A stretch of DNA of 64,000 nucleotides from Pseudoxanthomonas sp. Root65 (GTDB lineage: Bacteria > Pseudomonadota > Gammaproteobacteria > Xanthomonadales > Xanthomonadaceae). Positions 8,509 to 17,814 of this stretch are shown here, in pieces. The stretch lies in the NCBI RefSeq assembly GCF_001427635.1, contig NZ_LMHA01000002.1, forward strand, positions 310,001 to 374,000. The letters run 5' to 3'. Under the pieces are notes generated by a model, which saw only the letters and a program-made list of their open reading frames with translations, was not told the DNA's origin and did no database searches. The position numbers were made by a program, and so were the translations under genes. Numbering within the stretch: the first letter of the stretch is position 1; every line of letters begins with the position of its first letter.

Positions 8509-9630
8509 ATGAAACTGCGCGTACTGGCAACCACCCTGGCCCTGTGTACCCTTGCCGCCTGCGGCGGAAAATCCGGCGCTGACGGCGGCGATGCCGCTGG
8601 CGGCGCGAAACAGGTCAACGTCTACAACTGGTCGGACTACATCGCCGAGGACACCATCCCGAACTTCGAGAAGGCCACCGGCATCAAGGTGACCTACGAC
8701 GTGTTCGACAGCAACGAGGTGCTGGAAACCAAGCTGCTGGCCGGCAGCAGCGGCTACGACGTGGTCGTGCCGACGATGAACTTCCTCGGGCGGCAGATCC
8801 AGGCCGGCGTGTTCCTGCCGCTGGACAAGAGCAAGATCCCCAACTACGCCAACCTCGACCCGGCCATCATGAAGCGGCTGGAAAACCAGGATCCGGGCAA
8901 CCAGCACGCCATTCCCTACATGTGGGGCACCACCGGCATCGGCTACAACGTCGACAAGGTCAAGGCCGCGTTCGGCAACACCGACATCGCCAACAGCCTG
9001 GACATCGTGTTCAAGCCGGAGAACATCAGCAAGCTGAAGGACTGCGGCGTGACGTTCCTCGATACGCCGTCGGAGATCATCCCGATCGCGCTGAACTACC
9101 TGGGCGAGGATCCCAACAGCCAGGACCCGGCCGTGATCGACAAAGGCGCCGCGCTGCTGAAGACGATCCGCCCCTACATCACCAATTTCCATTCCTCGCA
9201 GTACATCGACGCGATGGCCAACGGCGACACCTGCCTGGTGGTCGGCTGGTCCGGCGACATCATCCAGGCGCGCGACCGCGCGGTCGATGCCAAGAATGGC
9301 GTCAACATCGCCTATGCCATCCCGAAGGAAGGCGCGCCGCAGTGGTTCGACATGCTGGCCATCCCGAAGGACGCCAAGCACCTGGACGAGGCGTACGCCT
9401 TCATCAACCACCTGCTCGACCCGCAGGTGATGGCCAACAACTCCAACTTCATCAGCTACCCGAACGCCATCCCGAAGGCCAAGGAACTGATGGACACCTC
9501 GATCACCGGCGATCCGACCATCTATCCGACGCCCGAGGTGGAAGCCAAGCTGTTCACCTTCGCCATCATCACGCCCGAGGTCGATCGCCAGTACACGCGT
9601 ATCTGGACCGAACTGAAGACGGGCAAGTAA
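8509..9630 (+). CDS. spuE: Polyamine-binding lipoprotein of ABC transporter, second copy (SpuE/PotF-like)
   Basis: The precursor is 373 residues, with a signal peptide and LAAC lipobox around residues 16-19. The chosen ATG at 8509 has GGAGAGAG just upstream; an in-frame extension to 8377 is not signal-like. The body is collinear with spuD, with long identical stretches (for example AGSSGYDVVVPT versus AGSSGYDVVVPS, and VVGWSGDIIQARDRA). In Pseudomonas the two paralogues prefer putrescine (SpuD) and spermidine (SpuE). Specificity here is not decided by the sequence alone. Confidence 0.9.
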   Translation: MKLRVLATTLALCTLAACGGKSGADGGDAAGGAKQVNVYNWSDYIAEDTIPNFEKATGIKVTYDVFDSNEVLETKLLAGSSGYDVVVPTMNFLGRQIQAGVFLPLDKSKIPNYANLDPAIMKRLENQDPGNQHAIPYMWGTTGIGYNVDKVKAAFGNTDIANSLDIVFKPENISKLKDCGVTFLDTPSEIIPIALNYLGEDPNSQDPAVIDKGAALLKTIRPYITNFHSSQYIDAMANGDTCLVVGWSGDIIQARDRAVDAKNGVNIAYAIPKEGAPQWFDMLAIPKDAKHLDEAYAFINHLLDPQVMANNSNFISYPNAIPKAKELMDTSITGDPTIYPTPEVEAKLFTFAIITPEVDRQYTRIWTELKTGK

Positions 9631-9731
9631 GCGCCGCGGCCGGAACGGACGACGTCCGTTCCGGCAGGCGGTGATCGCAGACATCCACATCCACGCCGGC
9701 GTCCATGCGGGCCGGCGACCAGGGGAACTCC

Positions 9732-10868
9732 ATGGCGGCAGAACAGGGCAACGGCGCGGCAGCTAACGGCAAGGCGAATGCGCAGGAGTACCTGCGCATC
9801 GTCGACGTGCGCAAGGAGTTCGATGGCTTCGTGGCGGTGGACGACACCAACCTGACCATCCGCAAGGGCGAGATCTTCGCCCTGCTGGGCGGCTCGGGCA
9901 GCGGCAAGTCCACCCTGCTGCGCTGCCTGGCGGGGTTCGAGAAGCCCTCGTCCGGCAAGATCTACCTGGACGGGCAGCTGCTCAACGACCTGCCACCGTA
10001 CGAGCGCCCGCTGAACATGATGTTCCAGTCGTATGCGCTGTTCCCGCACATGACGGTGGAGCAGAACATCGCCTTCGGCCTGAAGCAGGACGGGCTGTCG
10101 AAGGATGCCATCAGGAAGCGCGTCGAGGAGATGCTGGCGCTGGTCCAGTTGGGCAAGCTGGCCAAGCGCAAGCCGCACCAGCTGTCCGGCGGCCAGCAGC
10201 AGCGCGTGGCACTGGCGCGCTCGCTGGCCAAGGGGCCGAAGCTGCTGCTGCTCGACGAGCCGATGGGCGCGCTGGACAAGAAGCTGCGTTCGCAGATGCA
10301 GCTGGAACTGGTCAGCATCATCGAAAAGTCCGGCGTGACCTGTGTGATGGTCACCCACGACCAGGAAGAGGCCATGACCATGGCCACCCGCATCGCGCTG
10401 ATGGACCAGGGCTGGATCCGACAGGTCGGTACGCCCGATGAGATCTACGAACAGCCGACCAGCCGTTTCGCCGCCGAGTTCATCGGCTCGGTGAACCTGA
10501 TCGAGGGCGCGGTGGAGGAAGATGAGGCCAACTACGTCACCATCCGCTCGCCGCAGCTGCCGGATCCCATCTACATCGGCCACGGCATCTCGGGCTTCGA
10601 GGGCCAGGAGGTCGGCTTCGCGGTGCGGCCCGAGAAGCTGGGCATCGGCAAGGACGAACCGCCGCAGCCGCACAACAAGGCGAAGGGCGTGATCGAGGAC
10701 ATCGCCTACTTCGGCAGCCACTCGGTCTACCACGTGCGTCTGCCGAGCGGCTACAAGTTCATGGCCAACTTCGCCAACGTGCAGCGCTGGGCCAGCGAGG
10801 GACTCACCTGGAACGACGAGGTCTGGGTGTGGTGGGACGACAACGACGGCGTGGTGCTGACCTCATGA
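9732..10868 (+). CDS. spuF: Polyamine ABC transporter ATP-binding protein (SpuF/PotG)
   Basis: The protein has 378 residues. Walker A GGSGSGKST, Q-loop FQSYALFPHM, signature LSGGQQQR, Walker B LLLLDEPMGALD and the switch histidine in VMVTHD are all intact, followed by a C-terminal TOBE-type regulatory domain (about residues 290-378). It is the cytoplasmic motor of the putrescine/spermidine importer. ATG 9732 is preceded by AGGGGA; an ATG at 9705 would add nine residues. Its stop overlaps the next start by four bases (ATGA), indicating translational coupling. Confidence 0.93.
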   Translation: MAAEQGNGAAANGKANAQEYLRIVDVRKEFDGFVAVDDTNLTIRKGEIFALLGGSGSGKSTLLRCLAGFEKPSSGKIYLDGQLLNDLPPYERPLNMMFQSYALFPHMTVEQNIAFGLKQDGLSKDAIRKRVEEMLALVQLGKLAKRKPHQLSGGQQQRVALARSLAKGPKLLLLDEPMGALDKKLRSQMQLELVSIIEKSGVTCVMVTHDQEEAMTMATRIALMDQGWIRQVGTPDEIYEQPTSRFAAEFIGSVNLIEGAVEEDEANYVTIRSPQLPDPIYIGHGISGFEGQEVGFAVRPEKLGIGKDEPPQPHNKAKGVIEDIAYFGSHSVYHVRLPSGYKFMANFANVQRWASEGLTWNDEVWVWWDDNDGVVLTS

Positions 10869-11779
10869 ACCTCCTCCGCTCGCTGGGCAAGCGCCTGCCG
10901 GGGCCGCGCTGGGGGGTGATCTCGGTGCCCTATGTGTGGCTGCTGCTGTTCTTCGCCATCCCGTTCCTGATCGTGCTGAAGATCTCGTTTGCCAAGCTGG
11001 CGATCGCGATGCCGCCGTACACGCCCATCCTCGAGTACATCGACGAGGCGCTGACGCTCAAGCTCAACCTGGGCAACTACGCGGCGCTGTTCACCGATTC
11101 GCAGTACGTGGCGGCCTACCTCAGTTCGATCAAGATCGCGGCCATCTCGACCCTGCTCGCGCTGCTGGTCGCGTACCCCATCGCCTACGTGATCGCACGC
11201 CTGCCGCCTTCCTCGCGCAACATCGCGATGATGCTGGTGGTGCTGCCGTCGTGGACCTCGTTCCTGATCCGCGTCTACGCCTGGATCGGCATCCTCAAGA
11301 ACAACGGCCTGCTCAACAACCTGCTGATGAAGATCGGCATCATCGACGAGCCGCTGCAGATCCTGTACACACCGCTGGCGGCCTATATCGGCATCGTCTA
11401 CTGCTATCTGCCGTTCATGGTGCTGCCGCTGTACACCAACCTGGTGAAGCACGACCAGCGCCTGCTGGAGGCGGCCTACGACCTGGGCGCCAAGCCGTGG
11501 AAGGCCTTCTTCACCATCACCCTGCCGCTGTCCAGGGCCGGCATCATCGCCGGCTGCATGCTGGTGATGATCCCGGCGGTGGGCGAGTTCGTCATCCCCG
11601 AACTGCTGGGCGGGCCGGACACGCTGATGATCGGGCGCGTGCTGTGGGGCGAGTTCTTCAACAACCGCGACTGGCCGGCCGCCTCCGCCGTGGCCATCGT
11701 CATGCTGATCCTGCTGCTGATCCCGATCCTGATCTTCAACCGGGTGCAGCAGCGCGAGATGGAAGGGAGGCTGACATGA
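10865..11779 (+). CDS. spuG: Polyamine ABC transporter permease (SpuG/PotH)
   Basis: The product is 304 residues with about six hydrophobic segments and the cytoplasmic EAA loop (EAAYDLGAKPWKAFFTITLPLS) that docks on the ATPase. The family assembles as a PotH-PotI type heterodimer in the inner membrane. The start overlaps the spuF stop by ATGA and the stop overlaps the spuH start by ATGA, so spuF-G-H form one coupled unit. Confidence 0.93.
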   Translation: MNLLRSLGKRLPGPRWGVISVPYVWLLLFFAIPFLIVLKISFAKLAIAMPPYTPILEYIDEALTLKLNLGNYAALFTDSQYVAAYLSSIKIAAISTLLALLVAYPIAYVIARLPPSSRNIAMMLVVLPSWTSFLIRVYAWIGILKNNGLLNNLLMKIGIIDEPLQILYTPLAAYIGIVYCYLPFMVLPLYTNLVKHDQRLLEAAYDLGAKPWKAFFTITLPLSRAGIIAGCMLVMIPAVGEFVIPELLGGPDTLMIGRVLWGEFFNNRDWPAASAVAIVMLILLLIPILIFNRVQQREMEGRLT

Positions 11780-12618
11780 GCCGCGCGCGACAACGCGCCG
11801 TCAACTGGACGGTGCTGGGGCTTGGGTTCGCCTTCCTCTACATCCCCGTCCTCATCCTGATGGTGTACTCGTTCAACGAGTCGCGCCTGGCCACGGTGTG
11901 GTCCGGCTTCTCGTTCAAGTGGTACGGCGAACTGTTCCGCGACAAGCAGATGCTGCAGGCCGCGTGGATCAGCATCAAGGTGGCGTTCTGGACCGCGACC
12001 GCGGCGGTGGTGCTGGGCACGATGGCGGCGCTGGTGATGACGCGCATGCGCCGTTTCCCGGGCAAGACCCTGTTCGGCGCGCTGATCACCGCGCCGCTGG
12101 TGATGCCCGAGGTGATCATCGGCCTGTCGATCCTGCTGATGTTCGTCTCGCTGGGGCAGGTGGTCGGGCTGCAGCCGCGCGGCATCCTGTCGATCTGGAT
12201 CGCGCACGTGACCTTCACCCTGGCCTTCGTCACCGTGGTGGTGTCCTCGCGGCTGTCCGAACTGGACAAGTCGCTGGAAGAGGCGGCGATGGACCTGGGC
12301 GCGAACCGGATCAAGGTGTTCTTCCTCATCACGCTGCCGATCATCGCGCCGGCGCTGGTCTCGGGCTGGTTGCTGGCGTTCACGCTGTCGCTGGACGACG
12401 TGGTGATCGCCAGCTTCGTCGCCGGCCCCAGTTCGACTACGCTGCCGATGAAGGTGTTCTCGTCGGTGCGCATGGGCCTTAGCCCGAAGATCAACGCACT
12501 CGCCACCCTGATGATTCTGGTCGTGAGCGTGGCCGCCTTCCTCGGCTGGTGGTTGATGTACCGCGAAGAGAAGCGTCGACAGCGCGACATGCAACTGGCG
12601 TTGCAGGACAACGGGTAG
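11776..12618 (+). CDS. spuH: Polyamine ABC transporter permease (SpuH/PotI)
   Basis: The product is 280 residues with about six transmembrane segments and an EAA loop (EEAAMDLGANRIKVFFLITLP). It is the second permease subunit of the importer. It begins four bases before the end of spuG and is the last transporter gene. A large repeat (12672-12776) follows it before the dehydrogenase gene, probably marking the 3' end of the transporter mRNA. Confidence 0.93.
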   Translation: MSRARQRAVNWTVLGLGFAFLYIPVLILMVYSFNESRLATVWSGFSFKWYGELFRDKQMLQAAWISIKVAFWTATAAVVLGTMAALVMTRMRRFPGKTLFGALITAPLVMPEVIIGLSILLMFVSLGQVVGLQPRGILSIWIAHVTFTLAFVTVVVSSRLSELDKSLEEAAMDLGANRIKVFFLITLPIIAPALVSGWLLAFTLSLDDVVIASFVAGPSSTTLPMKVFSSVRMGLSPKINALATLMILVVSVAAFLGWWLMYREEKRRQRDMQLALQDNG

Positions 12619-12671
12619 CGATCGGGGCTGTAGTTGGCAGGTCGCGCGCTGGCGCGCCCGCAACTCTTGTC

Positions 12672-12776
12672 CCGTCATCCCAGCGCAAGCTGGGATCCAG
12701 CTTGATCTTGCTCTTGCTCCCTTCGTGAAGTGATCGCGAACGTCACCATGGATCCCAGCTTGCGCTGGGATGACGG
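12672..12776. repeat. Palindromic repeat pair, family A copy 2
   Basis: The arms at 12672-12699 and 12749-12776 are perfect 28-base reverse complements. Each contains the inner palindrome CCCAGCGCAAGCTGGG and ends in GTCATCC/GGATGAC. They flank a 49-base spacer between spuH and the dehydrogenase gene. A REP/BIME-like element that could act as a transcription or decay barrier. Confidence 0.92.
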
Positions 12777-12883
12777 CCACGGGCTTCCGGCAACGGTCGG
12801 GATGTCCCGCCACGGCGCCGTAACGTCGCCGCTCGCAGAATCCAGCCCTGTTCACCCATGCAGCACCACATCGAACGAGCGCC

Positions 12884-14245
12884 ATGACCATCGAAACCAT
12901 CAATCCCGCGACCGGGCAGGTCGAATACCGCCATGAGCTGATGACGGCTGCACAGATCGAAGCGGTTCTCGCCGCCTCATCGCGTGCCTTCACCGCATGG
13001 TCCGCGTTGTCGCTGGACCAGCGAGGCAAGTTGTTGCGCGCAGTCGGCGCCGAACTGCGCCGTCGCCGCGACGACATCCAGCGCATCATGACCGCCGAGA
13101 TGGGCAAGCTGCGCAGGGAGGCGCTGGCCGAAGTCGACAAGTGCGCTGGCGCCTGCGACTACTACGCCGACCATGCGGCCGACTACCTGCAGGACCGGCC
13201 GGTCGCCACCGACGGACAGCGCAGCTACGTGCGCTACGAGCCGATCGGCTGCGTGCTGGCGGTGATGCCGTGGAACTTCCCGATCTGGCAGGTGTTCCGC
13301 TTCCTCGCGCCAGCGCTAATGGCGGGCAACGTGGCGGTGCTCAAGCACGCCAGCAACGTGCCGCGCTGCGCCGACGTGATCGGTGAGGTGCTGACAGCCG
13401 CAGGCGTGCCGGACGGCGTGCTGGGGGTGCTGCACATCGACAACGACCAGGCGGCCGAGGTCATCCGCGACCCGCGCGTGGCCGCGGTGACGCTGACCGG
13501 CAGCGAGCGCGCCGGCCGATCCGTCGCATCCAACGCCGGCAGCCAGTTGAAGAAGAGCGTGATGGAACTCGGCGGCAGCGACGCCTTCATCGTGCTGGAC
13601 GATGCCGACCTGGAGAAGACCGTCGCTGGTGCCGTCGCTTCGCGCTTCGGCAATGCAGGCCAGACCTGCATCGCCGCCAAGCGCTTCATCGTGCAGGACG
13701 GCATCGCCGATGAATTCGTGAAGCGCTTCGTCGAAGCGGCGGCGACGCTGCGACTCGGCGATCCGCAGGACGACGCCACCACGCTGGCGCCGATGGCGCG
13801 CCAGGACCTGCGCGACGAACTGCACAAGCAGGTGCAGGCCAGCGTGGCCAAGGGCGCGAGGGTACTGCTGGGCGGCGAGCCCGATGCGTCGCATGCGGGC
13901 TATCCGGCATCGATCCTCGATGCCGTGGCACCGGGCATGCCGGCCTACGACGAAGAACTGTTCGGGCCGGTCGCCAGCATCCTGCGGGTGAAGGACGATG
14001 CCGAGGCCGTGCGCGTGGCCAACGACACCACGTTCGGCCTGGGCGGCAGCGTCTGGACGAAGGACGCGGCACGCGGTGACCGCATCGCGCGGCAACTGGA
14101 CGTCGGCGCCGCGTTCGTCAACGCGATCGTGCGCAGCGACGTACGCCTGCCGTTCGGCGGCACCAAGCGCTCCGGGTTCGGGCGCGAACTGGCCGAGCAC
14201 GGCATCCATGAGTTCATGAACATCAAGTCGGTCTACGTGGCCTGA
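12884..14245 (+). CDS. NAD(P)-dependent aldehyde dehydrogenase, succinate-semialdehyde type
   Basis: The protein has 453 residues, an aldehyde dehydrogenase fold with general base E228 in MELGGSDAF and catalytic cysteine C262 in GNAGQTCIAAKR; VMPWNFPIWQ and RSGFGRELAE are also present. Relatives oxidise succinate semialdehyde to succinate (GabD/Sad) and sometimes other omega-amino aldehydes. Placed just after the polyamine transporter, it is the only aldehyde dehydrogenase in the locus, so it could serve the GABA end of the pathway, the PuuC/PauC step, or both. The start follows from the conserved N-terminus with INPATGQ; a GAGCGCC tract precedes it. Confidence 0.85.
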   Translation: MTIETINPATGQVEYRHELMTAAQIEAVLAASSRAFTAWSALSLDQRGKLLRAVGAELRRRRDDIQRIMTAEMGKLRREALAEVDKCAGACDYYADHAADYLQDRPVATDGQRSYVRYEPIGCVLAVMPWNFPIWQVFRFLAPALMAGNVAVLKHASNVPRCADVIGEVLTAAGVPDGVLGVLHIDNDQAAEVIRDPRVAAVTLTGSERAGRSVASNAGSQLKKSVMELGGSDAFIVLDDADLEKTVAGAVASRFGNAGQTCIAAKRFIVQDGIADEFVKRFVEAAATLRLGDPQDDATTLAPMARQDLRDELHKQVQASVAKGARVLLGGEPDASHAGYPASILDAVAPGMPAYDEELFGPVASILRVKDDAEAVRVANDTTFGLGGSVWTKDAARGDRIARQLDVGAAFVNAIVRSDVRLPFGGTKRSGFGRELAEHGIHEFMNIKSVYVA

Positions 14246-14263
14246 GACTCGCCGGCGAAGGAC

Positions 14264-14323
14264 GTAGGAGCGACGTAAGTCGCGAAGCTTTTCCGGCTAC
14301 CTTCACGACTCACGTCGCTCCCA
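14264..14323. repeat. Palindromic repeat pair, family C copy 1
   Basis: An arm starting GTAGGAGCGACGTAAGTCGC (14264-14283) is mirrored imperfectly by CTTCACGACTCACGTCGCTC and on to 14323. It resembles the element at 33401-33474 and lies between the dehydrogenase and pirin genes. Confidence 0.75.
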
Positions 14324-14429
14324 CACCGCCGGCCGTTGCGATCCAACGATGGAACGGATGGTTACGTCGGCCGCCGTTCCTAAGCGGTCGTGCCGGTGCC
14401 ATCTTGTCGGCAGTCGAACCGGAGGCACC

Positions 14430-15290
14430 ATGAACACCCTGACCGATACCACGCCCGCCCGCGTGATCCGCACGATCCGCGGCCGACCCACGTCCGATGG
14501 CGCCGGCGTCAAGCTGACGCGCGTGATCGGCGGCCCCGACCTGCCGGACCTGGACCCGTTCCTGCTGCTGGACGAATTCGGCACCGACAAGGCCGAGGAC
14601 TATCTCGCCGGTTTTCCGGAGCATCCGCACCGCGGCTTCGAGACCGTCACCTACATGCTCGACGGGCGCATGCGCCACCGCGACAACCATGGCAACGAAG
14701 GCCTGCTCACGCCGGGTGCGGTGCAGTGGATGACCGCCGGCCGCGGCCTGGTGCATTCGGAGATGCCCGAGCAGGAATCCGGCCGCATGCGCGGTTTCCA
14801 GCTGTGGGTGAACCTGCCGGCGCGCGACAAGATGACAGAGCCGAAGTACCAGGAGTTCGCGCCGGACAAGATTCCGCTGGCGCGTCCGGCCACGGGTGTC
14901 GAGATCAAGGTGATCGCGGGCATCGTCGGCGACACGCATGGCCCGATCTCGCAGCCGGCCACCGATCCGGTGTACCTCGACATCGCCCTGCAGCCGGGAC
15001 AGGCGTGGGACTACGCGCTGCCCGCCGGCCACAACGCGTTCGCGTACGTGTTCGAGGGCGCGGTGACGGTGGGCGAGGGCGATGAGGCGCGTCCGCTGGA
15101 CACGCACGAGATGGGCGTGCTGGGCGGTGGCGAGATGCTGCAGGTGCGCGCGGGCAGCCAGCCGTCGCGTCTGATCCTGGTGGCCGGCCGTCCGCTGCGC
15201 GAGCCGGTGATGCGGCACGGCCCGTTCGTCATGAACACGCGGCAGGAACTGATGCAGGCCTTCGTCGACTTCCAGGAAGGCCGGTTCTGA
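14430..15290 (+). CDS. Pirin family protein
   Basis: The product is 286 residues with two cupin halves (Pirin and Pirin_C). The metal-binding residues of the first cupin are visible in EHPHRGFETVTY and, further on, MTAGRGLVHSEMPE. Pirins bind one metal ion; some are quercetin 2,3-dioxygenases, others redox-sensing regulators, and the role here is unknown. The start has a strong ribosome site (GGAGG, four bases upstream), which rejects the upstream in-frame ATG at 14349. A second, divergent pirin lies at 16896-17759. Confidence 0.88.
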   Translation: MNTLTDTTPARVIRTIRGRPTSDGAGVKLTRVIGGPDLPDLDPFLLLDEFGTDKAEDYLAGFPEHPHRGFETVTYMLDGRMRHRDNHGNEGLLTPGAVQWMTAGRGLVHSEMPEQESGRMRGFQLWVNLPARDKMTEPKYQEFAPDKIPLARPATGVEIKVIAGIVGDTHGPISQPATDPVYLDIALQPGQAWDYALPAGHNAFAYVFEGAVTVGEGDEARPLDTHEMGVLGGGEMLQVRAGSQPSRLILVAGRPLREPVMRHGPFVMNTRQELMQAFVDFQEGRF

Positions 15291-15324
15291 TGCAGGTGTG
15301 GCGGGACGTGGTCCCGCCGCGACC

Positions 15325-15786
15325 TCAGTTGCCGGCGGAAAGCTGGGCGCCCGCGCTGCGCACGTCGAGCTGGCGCGCCAGCGAGATCAGCGCGCCCAGT
15401 TCTTCCGGCGACGCGGCATTGATCCAGACCTGCGCGTAGCGGTCGTCGTCGTACTCGACCACGGCGATGCGGCGCGAGGCCATCTCGGCGGCGGTTTCGC
15501 GTCCACCCAGGTCCGGGCGGTACCAGTACATCTCTTCGCCGGAGAAGGTGCTTTCTTCCTCGCGCAGGCGCCGCTCCAGGCTGATCCTGGGGTCGCGTGC
15601 GGTGAGCATCACGTTGAGCACCTGCCGGCCCTCGGCGTTGACGGCCTTGCAGGCGATGAAGGTGGCATCGACGCGCTGTTCCCAGGTCAGGCCGGCAGCG
15701 GCGGGCAGGGTCGGACACGCCGGCGCGGTCTGCGCCCATGCGACGGTGGAGAAAAGGCTCAGGCCAACGGCAATCAAGATCTTCAT
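15325..15786 (-). CDS. Small secreted protein of unknown function
   Basis: The 153-residue precursor starts with a Sec signal peptide that should be cut after AWA near residue 18. The start is supported by AGGGGGA upstream. The mature part has a C-x17-C spacing (about residues 24 and 46) that could form a disulfide, and is otherwise acidic and mixed alpha/beta with no motif I recognise. It probably resides in the periplasm. It converges on the pirin gene (35-bp gap). Confidence 0.6.
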   Translation of the reverse strand: MKILIAVGLSLFSTVAWAQTAPACPTLPAAAGLTWEQRVDATFIACKAVNAEGRQVLNVMLTARDPRISLERRLREEESTFSGEEMYWYRPDLGGRETAAEMASRRIAVVEYDDDRYAQVWINAASPEELGALISLARQLDVRSAGAQLSAGN

Positions 15787-16027
15787 GTAGTCCCCCTGGA
15801 TGAAACGTCCGGGTGGCAGGCAGCGCCACGTCATCGGCCACCGCGGCGGGCCATGCGCCCTCGCGTCATCCCCTCGCATTCCACGGTGTCGGCTGCCGCT
15901 TCCCCGGCAGTCGACCCGACCTTAGCCCATGCTGCGGCGCAAAACAACGCGGTGCGGCCGTGAACGGCGACCCCAGTCACAGGGTGGACGTGGCCGCGCC
16001 CGAGATGGCCGGACGCGGCCGCGCGAC

Positions 16028-16750
16028 TCAGGCGCGGTCGCGACCGAGCCAGCCGTACAGCATGCCGCCGATCAGGCCGCCCAGGATCGGCGCCAGCCAG
16101 AACAGCCACAGCTGCCCGATAGCGGCGGGGCCGGCGAACAGCGCCACGGCGGTGGAGCGCGCCGGGTTCACCGAGGTGTTGGTGACCGGGATGCTGATCA
16201 GGTGGATCAGGGTCAGCGCCAGGCCGATGGCGATCGGCGCGAAGCCCGCCGGCGCGCGCCCGTGCGTGGACCCCATGATGACGATCAGGAAGAACGCCGT
16301 GAGCACCACTTCGGTCAGGAACGCCGCCGCCACGGTGAACCCGCCGGGCGACATCGCGCCATAGCCGTTGCTGGCGAACGCGCCCGCCGCGTTGGGATCG
16401 ACCGCGAAGCCGGGATGGCCGCTGGCGATCTGCCACAGGATGAAGCCGGCGGCGAGGCCGCCCACCACCTGCGCCACCACGTACGGCAGCAGGTCCCGCG
16501 CCGGGAACCGCCCGCCGGCCCACAGGCCGAGGCTGACCGCCGGATTGAAATGGCCACCGGAGATGTGGCCGAAGGCATACGCGCCGGTGAGCACGGTCAG
16601 GCCGAAGGCCAACGACACACCCAGCAGGCCGATGCCCAGCGGATTGCCGTCGCCACCGAAGTTGGCCGCGAGCACGGCGCTGCCGCACCCGCCCAACACC
16701 AGCCAGAACGTCCCCAGGAACTCTGCCGCGAGCTTCTTTGCCATCGTCAT
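16028..16750 (-). CDS. aqpZ: Aquaporin Z
   Basis: The product is 240 residues with six membrane spans and the two half-helix motifs of aquaporins, [11 protein letters not shown] and [12 protein letters not shown]. The N-terminal segment [21 protein letters not shown] is close to that of E. coli AqpZ, a water-selective channel of the inner membrane. I start at ATG 16750 (GGGG eight bases upstream); ATG 16762 (four more residues) and 16744 are alternatives. Confidence 0.93.
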   Translation of the reverse strand: MTMAKKLAAEFLGTFWLVLGGCGSAVLAANFGGDGNPLGIGLLGVSLAFGLTVLTGAYAFGHISGGHFNPAVSLGLWAGGRFPARDLLPYVVAQVVGGLAAGFILWQIASGHPGFAVDPNAAGAFASNGYGAMSPGGFTVAAAFLTEVVLTAFFLIVIMGSTHGRAPAGFAPIAIGLALTLIHLISIPVTNTSVNPARSTAVALFAGPAAIGQLWLFWLAPILGGLIGGMLYGWLGRDRA

Positions 16751-16895
16751 GTCGGCCCCCATTGCGTGCGCCCCGTCACATGACGGTGCGCGCACGATAG
16801 CGGAAGCCGAGCGCGGCAAGTGTTTGCTTTGCGTTACGCCAGCGGCATCCGGGCACCAATGAAGCAAGTGTCACATTTGCCGGCCGACGACCGGC

Positions 16896-17759
16896 TCAAC
16901 GCTCCGGCAGCGGGATGAACTCGGTCTCGCCGGGCACGTGGCCGAAGCGGCCTTCCTGCCAGTCCTGCTTGGCCTGTTCGATCCGCTCCCTGGAGCTGGA
17001 CACGAAGTTCCACCACAGGTGGCGTGGCGCATCCAGCGGCTCGCCGCCCAGCAGCATGGCCTTCACCGGTGTCTTCGCGCGCAGCACCGCACGGTTGCCG
17101 CGGTCGAACACCACCAGATGCTTTTCCGGGATGTCGGCGCCATCGACCTGCGCCTCGCCCTCCAGTACGTAGAGCGCGCGTTCGACATGGCCGTTGTCGA
17201 TCTCCAGTTCGGCATCCGGCTGCAGGTCGACGGCGACATTGAACGTCCCGCTGAACACCTTCACCGGCGATTCCTCGCCGTAGGCGCGCCCGGCGATGAC
17301 GCGCAGGCGCGCACCGGCGCGGTCGATCAGTGGCAGCGTCGCCGCCCGGTGGTGATGGAACTCGGGCGCGACCTCCTCGGCGGATTTCGGCAGCGCCACC
17401 CAGGTCTGCATTCCATGCACGTCGTGGCGACCGGCGCGCACGTCGCCCGGCGTGCGCTCGGAGTGGGCGATGCCACGACCGGCGGTCATCCAGTTGACGT
17501 CGCCCGGCGTGATGACCTGCTCCGACCCCAGCGTATCGCGGTGGTGGATCGCGCCCGACCAGAGGAAGGTCACCGTGGCCAGCCCGATATGCGGATGCGG
17601 GCGCACATCGATGCCGCGCCCCGGCTCGAACACCGCCGGACCCATGTGGTCGACGAACACGAACGGCCCCACGCTGCGGGCCTGCAGGCTGGGAACGGCG
17701 CGGCGCACGTTGAAGCCGTCGCCAAGGTCGTGCACGCGGGGCGCAATGATGGTCGTCAT
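16896..17759 (-). CDS. Pirin family protein, second type
   Basis: The 287-residue product has the double-cupin pirin fold with metal ligands in RPHPHIGLATVTF and MTAGRGIAHSE. It differs clearly from the pirin at 14430, so the two are not a recent duplication. The start at 17759 has GAGGA nearby; the in-frame extension to 17795 is unsupported. It lies 55 bp upstream of nothing co-directional that would tell its job; function is open (dioxygenase or redox sensor in relatives). Confidence 0.86.
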   Translation of the reverse strand: MTTIIAPRVHDLGDGFNVRRAVPSLQARSVGPFVFVDHMGPAVFEPGRGIDVRPHPHIGLATVTFLWSGAIHHRDTLGSEQVITPGDVNWMTAGRGIAHSERTPGDVRAGRHDVHGMQTWVALPKSAEEVAPEFHHHRAATLPLIDRAGARLRVIAGRAYGEESPVKVFSGTFNVAVDLQPDAELEIDNGHVERALYVLEGEAQVDGADIPEKHLVVFDRGNRAVLRAKTPVKAMLLGGEPLDAPRHLWWNFVSSSRERIEQAKQDWQEGRFGHVPGETEFIPLPER

Positions 17760-17814
17760 GGGCGGTTCCTCGGGGAGAGGGGCGAAGCATCGCACGGGAC
17801 ATCGTCCCCGCCCG

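Noticed and set aside
5499..8618. Very long antisense open frame (1039 codons) opposite spuB-spuC-spuD
   Set aside because: It crosses three well-identified genes and an intergenic repeat, has biased composition (His/Arg/Val/Ala-rich) and no recognisable domain; typical shadow frame in GC-rich DNA.
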